Of a stretch of 6,805 nucleotides of DNA, positions 1-6,578 are shown piece after piece; within the stretch, counting starts at the first letter, position 1, and the number at the start of each line of letters is the position of its first letter. The position numbers were made by a program, and so were the translations under genes. The DNA lies in NCBI GenBank assembly GCA_017561105.1, contig JAFZDR010000073.1:1-6805 (forward strand), in the 5' to 3' direction. The notes under the pieces are model-generated. The model made no database searches. It was not told the DNA's origin and was given only the letters and a program-made list of their open reading frames with translations. The DNA comes from Alistipes sp. (GTDB taxonomy: Bacteria; Bacteroidota; Bacteroidia; Bacteroidales; Rikenellaceae).

Positions 1-1
1 C

Positions 2-283
2 CTCTCGATGATTGTCTATGGCGTAGCCTTCGACTTCTTTAACATCTCGGGCTCGCTCTATGTCGATAAGGAGACTGCTCCGGAAATTCGTGCGAGTGCG
101 CAGGGAGTATTTATGATTATGACCAACGGCTTTGGTGCATTTATCGGCTCGTATGTTGCGGGTTGGGTTGTAGAGTCGTGGGGCTGGCCTGTATCGTGGT
201 ATATCTTCGCAGGATATGCTCTCGTGGTGGCAGTGCTCTTTGCGGTTGTATTTAAGTATAAGCACAATCCTCAGCAGGTGTAA
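2..283 (+). CDS. nupG: Nucleoside permease, NupG-type MFS transporter (3' end only)
   Basis: This is the C-terminal part of a major facilitator superfamily nucleoside/H+ symporter, an inner-membrane protein that imports nucleosides with protons. The frame is open from base 2, so the true start lies outside the window and the Met at base 8 is internal. About 93 residues are visible. They include the phrase AFDFFNISGS, then an IRASAQG loop, a TNGFGA helix, an IFAGY helix and a final FKYKH tail. From memory, E. coli NupG and XapB carry the same phrases in the same order, which makes the family assignment firm. Three hydrophobic segments are visible, matching the last transmembrane helices. The gene ends in TAA, followed about 20 bp later by a strong hairpin terminator shared with the convergent hydrolase gene. 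The exact substrate range cannot be read from this fragment, and the symbol denotes the family. Confidence 0.9.
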   Translation, partial: LSMIVYGVAFDFFNISGSLYVDKETAPEIRASAQGVFMIMTNGFGAFIGSYVAGWVVESWGWPVSWYIFAGYALVVAVLFAVVFKYKHNPQQV

Positions 284-303
284 CCGCCAAGCATCGCAAA
301 TAA

Positions 304-334
304 AAAAACACCACTCCGCAAGGGTGGTGTTTTT
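304..334. terminator. Bidirectional intrinsic terminator between convergent genes
   Basis: A perfect 11-bp inverted repeat (304-314 with 324-334, core AACACCAC/GTGGTGTT) can be extended by a T-G and a C-G pair, leaving a 5-base loop CGCAA. An A-tract lies on the left and a T-tract on the right, so the structure reads as a Rho-independent terminator on both strands. It sits between the permease stop (283) and the hydrolase stop (351) and probably ends both transcripts. Confidence 0.9.
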
Positions 335-350
335 GTTTATGATCTAACTC

Positions 351-2237
351 TTAGAACGCCTTTGGTATATATACCGAACCATCAGGGTTAATAAGTATGT
401 AACTTATTGGTGCAACGGTCTTTCCTTCCCAAACAGCCGCTTTGTCGTTGTAGTTGCAGATGGTCTTGCTGCCGTCTGCGTATGCGGTGAGGAAGAGATT
501 ATTGCCTACAGAGTGGTGGTCGGTCATCAGCTCCTTCTGCAGGTGGCGAACGGGCACAAACTCGTCCCACGCGCGCTTAATGCGAGGTACATCAGCAAAC
601 TTGTAGGTGTAGAATATCGGACGACCGCCAAACTCTACGATCTTTAACGATATCTTCGGATCGACAATGCCGTCGCCCTCCATCCAGCGAGGATCTCCCG
701 ACTTCTCGAGCTTGTAAAGACACTTTCCGCGAGTGTGATTTTGCGTCGCACGATCCGAGTTGTAGAGGATAATGCCGTGATAGACCAACTCCCACATTGG
801 ATATACGCCCGATGCAAATGGGTATTTGCCTTCGCTCAGGCTCTTGAGCTCGCGACCTGCGTAGTTGATGTAGTCAATATTTGCTGCTACGTGGTCGTAA
901 CCACCTTCGCTTGCGGCACCGCCCATCAGTCGTTTCGACTCGGCAAGAATCTTATTCTGAATTTCGGCCATCTGCTCGGGTGTTGCAGGGTGGCGAGGAT
1001 CGGCACAACGGTTAGGATAGGTTGCCGAATATACATCGATATAGTGAGGGCCTTTTACGCCAAGGTCTGCCATTCTCTTCAACTCTTCGGGTACCCACTT
1101 GCTCCACGATGCCACCTGGCAGACGTTAATGCACCAACCTCCGGCCCAGATAAAGCCACGGTCGAATGAGCCATCTTTAAGTTTTCCTGCCCACCACGGA
1201 TCCCACATTGGCGATACGGTATATCCGTCAGTGTTTGTGGCGTGGAGAGTCATCTGATATCCCAACTTCTGTGTTTTCTCGATAAGTCTGCGTAGGCCTG
1301 TCTCGCCACCGATAGCTTGCTCGACAGGGAAATGTTGCGGTGTGCGACCGTCATAACCGCCGTAGTTCCAACCAGCCGAAACGAATGTAGCTTTATCTAT
1401 GCCCGAATCCTTGATTGCCTGAACGAACTCGCTCGCTACACCAAACGGCATATGAACCTCCAACGGATATTCGGTCTCGGCGGTAAAGTCGGCCTTTACG
1501 CGCTCGGGGCTCTTCGATGAGATGTCGGCAATAGGCTTTGCGCAGTGGGTCTGAATACGCACTACGATAGACTCGGTGAGGTAATCTAACTCGGGTTGCT
1601 CGTTAATGCGCTCCTTGATAGTCTTTATGCCGCTATTATCGATTTGGTATTTCTGATACGCCTTGGCGATATTTGCGTAGGTTGCATCCTTGCCCTTTAG
1701 GCAGTTGTAATCTACTACAATATCGTTGTAGATGTCGAAGTATTTGCGTACTCCGTCGGCGCGGAAGCGGAGTGCGGTTTCGTATTCGCCATTTGTGGCA
1801 CGAGCGATAAAGTAGTAGTCGAAACGCCACTTCTTGACGTGTCCCCACCAAAGATTGTCGCCGCGCTTCATGGCGTAGATTGGCATTACGCTCTTTGCAC
1901 TTTTGTAGCTGCCATTGTCCTTGTTGAAATGGCCATACATACCTCGTGCGCTCATCCAATAACCTTCATCGCCCTTCTTTGCCTTCATAAATGATGGGAT
2001 AACCTCGATGCCCCATACGTCGGCTGCGATATGCTCCTTCGGGATTGTAAGGCGCAGACCTTCGGTGTGCTTTGCGAGTTTGTAGTTGCGCACCACAACC
2101 CTATTCTCACCGTTAGTAACAGGCTTCTCGCTCTTCTCCGATGGTTCTCCATAGAGGAAACGTACCTCGACACTCTGCGCATGGAGTGAGAGCGAAAGGC
2201 TCAAAGTCAGAGCCACTGTAGCTAAGAATTTTCTCAT
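351..2237 (-). CDS. Secreted DUF5696 / GH101-GH129-like putative glycoside hydrolase
   Basis: This 628-residue protein is probably a periplasmic or otherwise exported glycan hydrolase. Residues 1-20 form a signal peptide (MRK, hydrophobic leucine/serine core, LHA) with likely cleavage before Gln21 and no lipobox cysteine. Residues 22 to about 250 look like a beta-rich N-terminal domain. Residues about 255-500 resemble a TIM-barrel with many aromatics (MWDPWW near 345-349, GGWC 366-369). The phrases HYIDVYS (Asp401) and AASEGGYDH (Glu444) resemble the nucleophile and acid/base regions of GH101 and GH129 alpha-N-acetylgalactosaminidases. A C-terminal beta domain follows. The frame stays open upstream to a Met at 2300, but I choose Met 2237. 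It begins a proper signal peptide, and a perfect -7 box lies at 2257-2265, inside the longer version. The gene is monocistronic and convergent with the permease gene. Substrate is unknown; the family placement is from remembered motifs. Confidence 0.72.
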   Translation of the reverse strand: MRKFLATVALTLSLSLSLHAQSVEVRFLYGEPSEKSEKPVTNGENRVVVRNYKLAKHTEGLRLTIPKEHIAADVWGIEVIPSFMKAKKGDEGYWMSARGMYGHFNKDNGSYKSAKSVMPIYAMKRGDNLWWGHVKKWRFDYYFIARATNGEYETALRFRADGVRKYFDIYNDIVVDYNCLKGKDATYANIAKAYQKYQIDNSGIKTIKERINEQPELDYLTESIVVRIQTHCAKPIADISSKSPERVKADFTAETEYPLEVHMPFGVASEFVQAIKDSGIDKATFVSAGWNYGGYDGRTPQHFPVEQAIGGETGLRRLIEKTQKLGYQMTLHATNTDGYTVSPMWDPWWAGKLKDGSFDRGFIWAGGWCINVCQVASWSKWVPEELKRMADLGVKGPHYIDVYSATYPNRCADPRHPATPEQMAEIQNKILAESKRLMGGAASEGGYDHVAANIDYINYAGRELKSLSEGKYPFASGVYPMWELVYHGIILYNSDRATQNHTRGKCLYKLEKSGDPRWMEGDGIVDPKISLKIVEFGGRPIFYTYKFADVPRIKRAWDEFVPVRHLQKELMTDHHSVGNNLFLTAYADGSKTICNYNDKAAVWEGKTVAPISYILINPDGSVYIPKAF

Positions 2238-2256
2238 AATAGTCAGTGTTACTTGC

Positions 2257-2282
2257 GCAAAGTTAGCTTTATTTTCCGAAAT
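2257..2282 (-). promoter_or_regulatory. Promoter of the hydrolase gene
   Basis: On the minus strand, TAACTTTGC (2265 down to 2257) matches the Bacteroidetes -7 consensus TAnnTTTG exactly. Transcription would start near 2252, leaving a leader of about 15 bases before the ATG at 2237. No clear -33 TTTG is seen at the usual distance. Instead ATTTCGG plus an A-rich run (2282-2266) lies directly upstream, much as in front of lptB. Confidence 0.65.
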
Positions 2283-2300
2283 GCGCTCTAAAATATGCAC

Positions 2301-2309
2301 GATATTTGC
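2301..2309 (+). promoter_or_regulatory. Possible weak -7 box for the DUF4251 pair
   Basis: GATATTTGC differs from TAnnTTTG only at the first base. It would place the transcription start near 2313-2316, exactly where the stem-loop before the first DUF4251 gene begins. No -33 element is evident. This is the best candidate in the 107-bp divergent region but is not certain. Confidence 0.3.
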
Positions 2310-2315
2310 CGCATG

Positions 2316-2342
2316 GTCGTAGGTAAAACAAAAACTTACGAC
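2316..2342 (+). promoter_or_regulatory. Leader stem-loop or operator-like palindrome before the DUF4251 pair
   Basis: GTCGTAGGT (2316-2324) pairs with ACTTACGAC (2334-2342) through eight Watson-Crick pairs and one G-U pair. The loop is the 9-base A-rich AAAACAAAA. The stem ends two bases before the ATG at 2345. It could be an RNA hairpin at the 5' end of the message, or a DNA inverted repeat (GTCGTA, 15-base gap, TACGAC) bound by a regulator. The pairing is seen directly; the role is inference. Confidence 0.55.
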
Positions 2343-2344
2343 TT

Positions 2345-2908
2345 ATGAAACGCAAAATTTTGATTATTTTTTCGGTCTTGTTTGCGGTTGCCGTATCTAT
2401 TATAGGATTTACGCGTGCAACGAGCAAAACCAACTCTACGAAGGCTCAGCAGCGCGAACAGCGCCACATCGAGCGCGAAAAACGCCGAGCCGAGCGACAG
2501 GCTGCCTATGAGCGATATGTCGATTCGATAGTTCTTGCACGCAACTACCAATTCAACCCGCAGTCGATGCAACAAGAGCCTGCAGGGCAGATGCGACTAC
2601 TGAATAATCCCAACTTCGAGCTTAGTGTATGGGGTAGTGAGGTGGATGTTTTTCTCCCCTATATCAAAGGTGTAACACCGCCATACTACACTGTGTTGCT
2701 GAACTATACTATGCCTTCGGTCAAGAACTATGTAACCGAGAAGAGCCAGGAGGGGTGGCTTGTAACATTCTCTTCGTCGCTCTATAGCGGCTCGGACTAC
2801 GACTTCTTGCTCGAGATATACACCGCATCGGGTAGCGCTACGCTCACCATCTCCTCGCCGTGGTATCCCGATGTACAGTATGTGGGTGGTATAATGGGGC
2901 AGAACTAA
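2345..2908 (+). CDS. DUF4251-type exported protein, first of a tandem pair
   Basis: This 187-residue protein has unknown function. Residues 1-22 form a short basic start (MKRK) and a hydrophobic segment, without a clear Ala-X-Ala cleavage site or lipobox cysteine, so it may be an uncleaved membrane anchor as well as a signal peptide. Residues about 33-55 are highly charged (Arg/Glu/Gln-rich, probably helical). Then comes VDSIVLARNYQFNPQSMQ (59-76), which fits the start of the Bacteroidetes DUF4251 domain as I remember it. The rest is beta-rich and ends with YVGGIMGQN. The closest relative in view is the next gene: the 29 residues 48-76 match its residues 39-67 at 18 positions. The stop codon overlaps the start of that gene by one base. 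Expression may depend on the leader stem-loop just upstream. The gene is certain; the family name is fairly likely. Confidence 0.75.
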   Translation: MKRKILIIFSVLFAVAVSIIGFTRATSKTNSTKAQQREQRHIEREKRRAERQAAYERYVDSIVLARNYQFNPQSMQQEPAGQMRLLNNPNFELSVWGSEVDVFLPYIKGVTPPYYTVLLNYTMPSVKNYVTEKSQEGWLVTFSSSLYSGSDYDFLLEIYTASGSATLTISSPWYPDVQYVGGIMGQN

Positions 2909-3459
2909 TGGCTGTGCGTGCCCTGCTTCTTGCAATGATGCTCTGTGTGAGTACGGTTGCAAGCGCCGATGTCGGCGAAACGACAAGTGTTCAAGATGCT
3001 CAGTCGAAGGCGAAATTCGAACGCGCAGAGCGTCAGGCGGCCTATTCGGCCGAGATAGATGCGATAGTCAAGTCGCGAAACTATATCTTCCGCCCTATAA
3101 CTATGCAGAATGTGGTTACGGGAAATACGCGCTCGCTCTTTGCCTACTATATGTATGCGGGTGTTACGGGCGATAAGATTGTGCTCCATCTACCCGTAGA
3201 GTTTACCTCCTATGTTATCGATACCATAAATCTCGATTCGTTTGCAGAGGGGTATACCGCAACACTCGACAATAACAGCAATTGGCGCATAACATTCTCC
3301 TTTATGAATGGTAGTGAGCGCTGGCTGGCGGAGATATTCCTATCAAATATAACGGGTCAGACACGCCTGGCTCTCGTTACGCCCGAAGGTGTGATGCGTT
3401 ATCTTGGCACTATAGAGAGTGGTGCAACCATAAAACGAAAAAGTCGTCGAACAAGGTAA
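2908..3459 (+). CDS. DUF4251-type exported protein, second of a tandem pair
   Basis: This 183-residue protein has unknown function. The frame is open to an earlier Met at 2860, but I place the start at 2908. That ATG shares a base with the preceding stop (TAATG), and it begins a clean signal peptide, MAVRALLLAMMLCVSTVASA, with cleavage likely after Ala20. An earlier start would put polar, cysteine-containing residues before it. A charged stretch (35-45, with RAERQAAY as in the first paralogue) leads into IDAIVKSRNYIFRPITMQ (50-67), the DUF4251-like start. A beta-rich body follows (YTATLDNNSNWRITFSF, 116-132; YLGTIESG, 165-172). The tail is strongly basic (KRKSRRTR). Unlike its partner it should be fully released into the periplasm. 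The stop-start overlap suggests coupled translation and roughly matched amounts. The convergent neighbour recQ ends 42 bp away. Confidence 0.75.
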   Translation: MAVRALLLAMMLCVSTVASADVGETTSVQDAQSKAKFERAERQAAYSAEIDAIVKSRNYIFRPITMQNVVTGNTRSLFAYYMYAGVTGDKIVLHLPVEFTSYVIDTINLDSFAEGYTATLDNNSNWRITFSFMNGSERWLAEIFLSNITGQTRLALVTPEGVMRYLGTIESGATIKRKSRRTR

Positions 3460-3469
3460 TTTCGGCGTT

Positions 3470-3502
3470 AAAAAAATGTGCCCCGCGTGGGACACATTTT
3501 TT
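3470..3502. terminator. Bidirectional intrinsic terminator between the DUF4251 pair and recQ
   Basis: AAAAAATGTG (3471-3480) pairs with CACATTTTTT (3493-3502). After one C-A mismatch, CCC (3482-3484) pairs with GGG (3489-3491) around a GCGT loop. A- and T-tracts on the two sides let it work in both directions. The last two bases of the right arm belong to the recQ stop codon (3501-3503, minus strand), so the recQ coding end is built into the terminator. Confidence 0.88.
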
Positions 3503-5699
3503 AGTTTCCGACTTCGCAGAGGAATTTGATGCGCACTAAGCGAATCTCCTCTTCGGTGTATTCATCGCCGAGTTCTTCGAGAGCCTCGTCGAGGGAGTCG
3601 CTCTCGGCATCCTCCTTGAAGTAGAGGTAGATATCCTCAATTCTATCCTCATCCATATAGTCGGAGAGGTAGTATTGGATGTTCAACTTTGTACCCGAGT
3701 TTACGATTGTCTCGATCTCGGTGAGTAACTCGTCGAAAGTGAGGTTCTTGGCGCGAGCGATATCCTCGAAATCCATCTGTCGGTCGATAGACTGAATGAT
3801 GAAAATCTTGTTGCCCGCCTTGTTTGCCACCGACTTAACGACCATATCCTGAGGACGAATAATATCATTCTCCTCCACATAGACCTTGATCAACTCGATA
3901 AACTCCTTGCCGAACTTGTTGGCCTTACCTACTCCTACACCCGAGATATTCTGCATCTCCTCGATGGTGATAGGGTACTGAATTGCCATATCCTGCAACG
4001 ACGGATCCTGGAAGATTACAAATGGCGGAAGGTCGTGCTTCTGCGCAACCTTGCGACGCAAATCCTTCAACATCGCAAAGAGCTGTTCGTCGGCTACGCC
4101 GCCACCCTTAGGCACCGAAGCCTCGGCTGAGCGCTCCTCCTCGTCGTAGTCGCGATCCTGAGCCACCATAACCTTGGTAGGTTTGGCAATATAAGCCTCG
4201 CCCGCCTCATTTATAGATATAAGTCCGTAGTTCTCGATATTCTTGTTGATGAGTCCCATAATAAGACCCTGGCGCACAACTGCCGACCAGTGGCGTTCTC
4301 CCTTGCTCTTTCCAATGCCGAACCACTCTAACTTGGCGTGTCCGAAGCTCTTGATTGCTGCGGTGGTCTTGCCTACAAGCAGCGATACGAGGTGCTCCAT
4401 CTTGAACTTGTCGCCAATGGCACGCAACGCCTGCAAAGCCTTTACGAGATCCTGCGTAGCATCGACCTGCGGACGCGGATTGCAGCAGTTGTCGCATGCG
4501 CCACATCCATCCTCGTTATACTCCTCGCCAAAGTAGTGGAGAAGAGTCTTGCGGCGGCACATTGCGCTCTCGGCATAAGACTCGGTCTCGAGGAGGAGAA
4601 GCTTTCCAATCTCCTGCTCGGCAACAGGTTTACCCTGCATAAACTTCTCGAGCTTCTGAATATCCTTATAATTATAAAAGGTAAGGCAGTGTCCCTCGCC
4701 ACCATCACGGCCGGCACGACCGGTCTCCTGATAGTAGCCTTCGAGTGATTTCGGAATGTCGTAGTGGATTACAAAGCGTACATCCGGCTTGTCGATACCC
4801 ATACCGAATGCAATTGTCGCAACAATCACATCCACACCCTCCATAAGGAAGGCATCCTGGTTGTCGGCGCGGGTCTGCGCATCCATACCTGCGTGGTAGG
4901 CGCGAGCCTTGATGTTATTTGCAACGAGCAACTCGGCCAACTCCTCCACCTTTTTACGGCTGAGGCAGTAGATAATGCCGCTCTTGCCCTCGTTCTGCTT
5001 GATGTAGCGGATAATCTCACGATCGGTGTCGTTGTTCTTTGGTCTTAGTTCGTAGAAGAGGTTAGGACGGTTAAACGACGACTTGAATACAACCGCATCG
5101 GTCATACCGAGGTTCTTTTGGATATCCATCTGCACCTTTGGTGTGGCGGTTGCGGTAAGGGTAATAAGCGGAGCCTGACCTATATCATTTATGATAGGGC
5201 GGATTCGTCGGTACTCCGGACGAAAATCGTGTCCCCACTCCGAGATACAGTGTGCCTCGTCGATAGCATAGAACGAAATCTTAATCTTCTGCAAAAAGGC
5301 GATGTTGTCCTCCTTGGTGAGGGACTCCGGTGCAAAATAGAGGAGCTTGGTCTTGCCGGCCAACACCTCGTCGCGCACTTGCTGTACAGCGGCGCGGCTC
5401 AACGACGAGTTGAGGAAGTGTGCAATGCCGGAGTTGTCGGAGAAGGTACGCATGGCATCGACCTGGTTCTTCATCAGGGCGATAAGCGGAGAGATGATGA
5501 TGGCTACGCCATCCATCATCAACGCCGGCAACTGGTAGCACAACGACTTTCCACCTCCGGTAGGCATCAGTACAAATGTGTCGCGTCCCGAGAGAAGATT
5601 TAGAATAACCTCCTCTTGATTTCCCTTGAAAGAGTTGAATCCGAAATACTCTTTCAGCTTTTCGCGTAGTAAATTTCTGTCAGTCAATGCCTGTGACAT
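3501..5699 (-). CDS. recQ: ATP-dependent DNA helicase RecQ
   Basis: RecQ is a 3'-to-5' superfamily 2 DNA helicase acting in recombination and stalled-fork repair. The 732-residue frame is complete. The helicase core shows Walker A TGGGKS (47-52), the DEAH box (147-150), the RecQ aromatic-rich loop AHCISEWGHDFRPEYR (149-164), TATATP (182-187) and motif VI QETGRAGRDG (324-333). The zinc-binding subdomain has Cys381, Cys399, Cys402 and Cys405, spaced as in E. coli RecQ. A winged-helix RQC region covers about 410-510. After an acidic, glycine-ended linker (about 517-534) comes an HRDC domain (about 536-612, with SGVGVGKANKFG). The last 120 residues form an extra acidic helical region that probably includes the helix-turn-helix domain seen at the end of many Bacteroidetes RecQ proteins. 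This makes it longer than the E. coli enzyme (about 610 residues). All key residues are intact. It is transcribed alone, divergently from lptB. Confidence 0.97.
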   Translation of the reverse strand: MSQALTDRNLLREKLKEYFGFNSFKGNQEEVILNLLSGRDTFVLMPTGGGKSLCYQLPALMMDGVAIIISPLIALMKNQVDAMRTFSDNSGIAHFLNSSLSRAAVQQVRDEVLAGKTKLLYFAPESLTKEDNIAFLQKIKISFYAIDEAHCISEWGHDFRPEYRRIRPIINDIGQAPLITLTATATPKVQMDIQKNLGMTDAVVFKSSFNRPNLFYELRPKNNDTDREIIRYIKQNEGKSGIIYCLSRKKVEELAELLVANNIKARAYHAGMDAQTRADNQDAFLMEGVDVIVATIAFGMGIDKPDVRFVIHYDIPKSLEGYYQETGRAGRDGGEGHCLTFYNYKDIQKLEKFMQGKPVAEQEIGKLLLLETESYAESAMCRRKTLLHYFGEEYNEDGCGACDNCCNPRPQVDATQDLVKALQALRAIGDKFKMEHLVSLLVGKTTAAIKSFGHAKLEWFGIGKSKGERHWSAVVRQGLIMGLINKNIENYGLISINEAGEAYIAKPTKVMVAQDRDYDEEERSAEASVPKGGGVADEQLFAMLKDLRRKVAQKHDLPPFVIFQDPSLQDMAIQYPITIEEMQNISGVGVGKANKFGKEFIELIKVYVEENDIIRPQDMVVKSVANKAGNKIFIIQSIDRQMDFEDIARAKNLTFDELLTEIETIVNSGTKLNIQYYLSDYMDEDRIEDIYLYFKEDAESDSLDEALEELGDEYTEEEIRLVRIKFLCEVGN

Positions 5700-5743
5700 G
5701 ATAAATTTTGCTCTAAAACTCTATTTTTAACCAAATTTCCAAT

Positions 5744-5751
5744 CAAAGATA
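5744..5751 (-). promoter_or_regulatory. Promoter -7 box of recQ
   Basis: TATCTTTG on the minus strand (5751 down to 5744) matches TAnnTTTG exactly. Transcription would start near 5738, giving an AT-rich leader of about 38 bases before the ATG at 5699. No convincing -33 TTTG is visible; that position falls in the sequence shared with the lptB promoter. Confidence 0.6.
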
Positions 5752-5757
5752 AAAAAT

Positions 5758-5781
5758 ATTTCGGAAAAAAAAGTAACTTTG
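5758..5781 (+). promoter_or_regulatory. Promoter of the lptB-type gene
   Basis: TAACTTTG (5774-5781) is an exact TAnnTTTG box. It is preceded by ATTTCGG (5758-5764) and a run of A with one G. The expected start near 5787 leaves a leader of about 24 bases before the ATG at 5811. The same ATTTCGG, A-run, TAACTTTG order is found before the hydrolase gene. Confidence 0.65.
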
Positions 5782-5810
5782 TCTGAAATTTTACAGAAAT
5801 TTTTTGTTGT

Positions 5811-6578
5811 ATGAGGCTTTATACTACAGATTTGGTCAAGAAATATAAGGCTCGCACGGTCGTAAATCATGTCTCTATAGATGTGCAGCAGGGCGAGATT
5901 GTCGGACTGCTCGGACCCAACGGTGCGGGTAAGACCACCTCGTTCTATATGATCGTGGGACTTATCAAGCCTAACGAGGGTCGCATCTTCCTCGAGCACG
6001 ACGACGGCCATATCGACGAACTTACGAAGTTGCCGGTTTATAAGCGTGCGCAGTTGGGTGTGAGCTACCTCGCTCAGGAGGCTTCGGTCTTCCGTCATCT
6101 CACCGTCGAGGATAATATCCGTTCGGTGCTTGAGATGACCAACTATACCAAGGAGTACCAGCGCGAGCGTACCGAGGCTCTTATCGAGGAGTTCCGCTTG
6201 CAGAAGGTGCGCAAGAGCTATGGTAACCAACTTTCGGGAGGTGAGCGTCGCCGTACCGAGATTGCGCGAGCTATCGCCATCAATCCATCGTTCGTGTTGC
6301 TTGACGAGCCGTTTGCGGGTGTCGATCCAATCGCGGTGGAGGATATACAGAGCATCGTTGCGACCTTAAAGAACAAGAATATCGGTGTTATTATCACCGA
6401 CCACAATGTAGATGAAACACTCGCAATTACCGACCGCACCTACCTGCTCTACGAGGGTAAAATCCTTAAAACAGGTACTGCCGAGGAGTTGGCGAACGAC
6501 GAGATGGTGCGACGCGTCTATCTCGGCAAGAACTTTGAGTTGAAGAAAAATCATAAGTTTGAGCTCCCAAACGAGTAA
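5811..6578 (+). CDS. lptB: LPS export ABC transporter ATP-binding protein LptB
   Basis: LptB is the cytoplasmic ATPase that, with LptF and LptG, extracts lipopolysaccharide from the inner membrane and drives it along the Lpt bridge to the cell surface. This 255-residue protein has a full ABC nucleotide-binding domain: Walker A GPNGAGKT (35-42), Q-loop Gln89 ([14 protein letters not shown]), signature LSGGE (141-145), Walker B FVLLDE (161-166) and switch His198 in ITDHNV. The phrases [28 protein letters not shown] and [12 protein letters not shown] are characteristic of LptB rather than of branched-chain amino acid or other ABC ATPases. A short polar tail ([15 protein letters not shown]) ends the protein, slightly beyond E. 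coli LptB (241 residues). The ATG at 5811 gives the normal N-terminus. No lptA, lptC or lptFG gene lies beside it. The stop codon runs straight into the palindromic repeat region. Confidence 0.93.
   Translation: MRLYTTDLVKKYKARTVVNHVSIDVQQGEIVGLLGPNGAGKTTSFYMIVGLIKPNEGRIFLEHDDGHIDELTKLPVYKRAQLGVSYLAQEASVFRHLTVEDNIRSVLEMTNYTKEYQRERTEALIEEFRLQKVRKSYGNQLSGGERRRTEIARAIAINPSFVLLDEPFAGVDPIAVEDIQSIVATLKNKNIGVIITDHNVDETLAITDRTYLLYEGKILKTGTAEELANDEMVRRVYLGKNFELKKNHKFELPNE

Noticed and set aside
735..1169. Long open frame antisense to the hydrolase gene.
   Set aside because: It has no recognisable domain and lies opposite a strongly supported coding frame, so it is a frame shadow.
2238..2300. A 21-residue N-terminal extension of the hydrolase, starting at the Met codon at 2300 on the minus strand.
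   Set aside because: It would bury the signal peptide, and the best promoter box (2257-2265) lies inside it. The Met at 2237 starts a normal signal peptide.
2860..2907. An earlier start for the second DUF4251 gene, adding 16 residues.
   Set aside because: It would overlap the first gene by 49 bases and put a polar stretch before the signal peptide. The TAATG overlap at 2906-2910 is the usual arrangement.
5118..5603. 161-codon open frame antisense to the recQ helicase core.
   Set aside because: It mirrors the conserved helicase motifs on the other strand and shows no protein family features of its own.
5782..5804. Short direct repeat CTGAAATTTT / CAGAAATTTT in the lptB leader.
   Set aside because: It is short, imperfect and lies in low-complexity AT-rich sequence, so chance is a sufficient explanation.
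5727..6230. 167-codon open frame antisense to lptB, running into the promoter region.
   Set aside because: Its C-terminal part is low-complexity translation of the intergenic AT-rich region, and the rest is opposite the LptB Walker A region.
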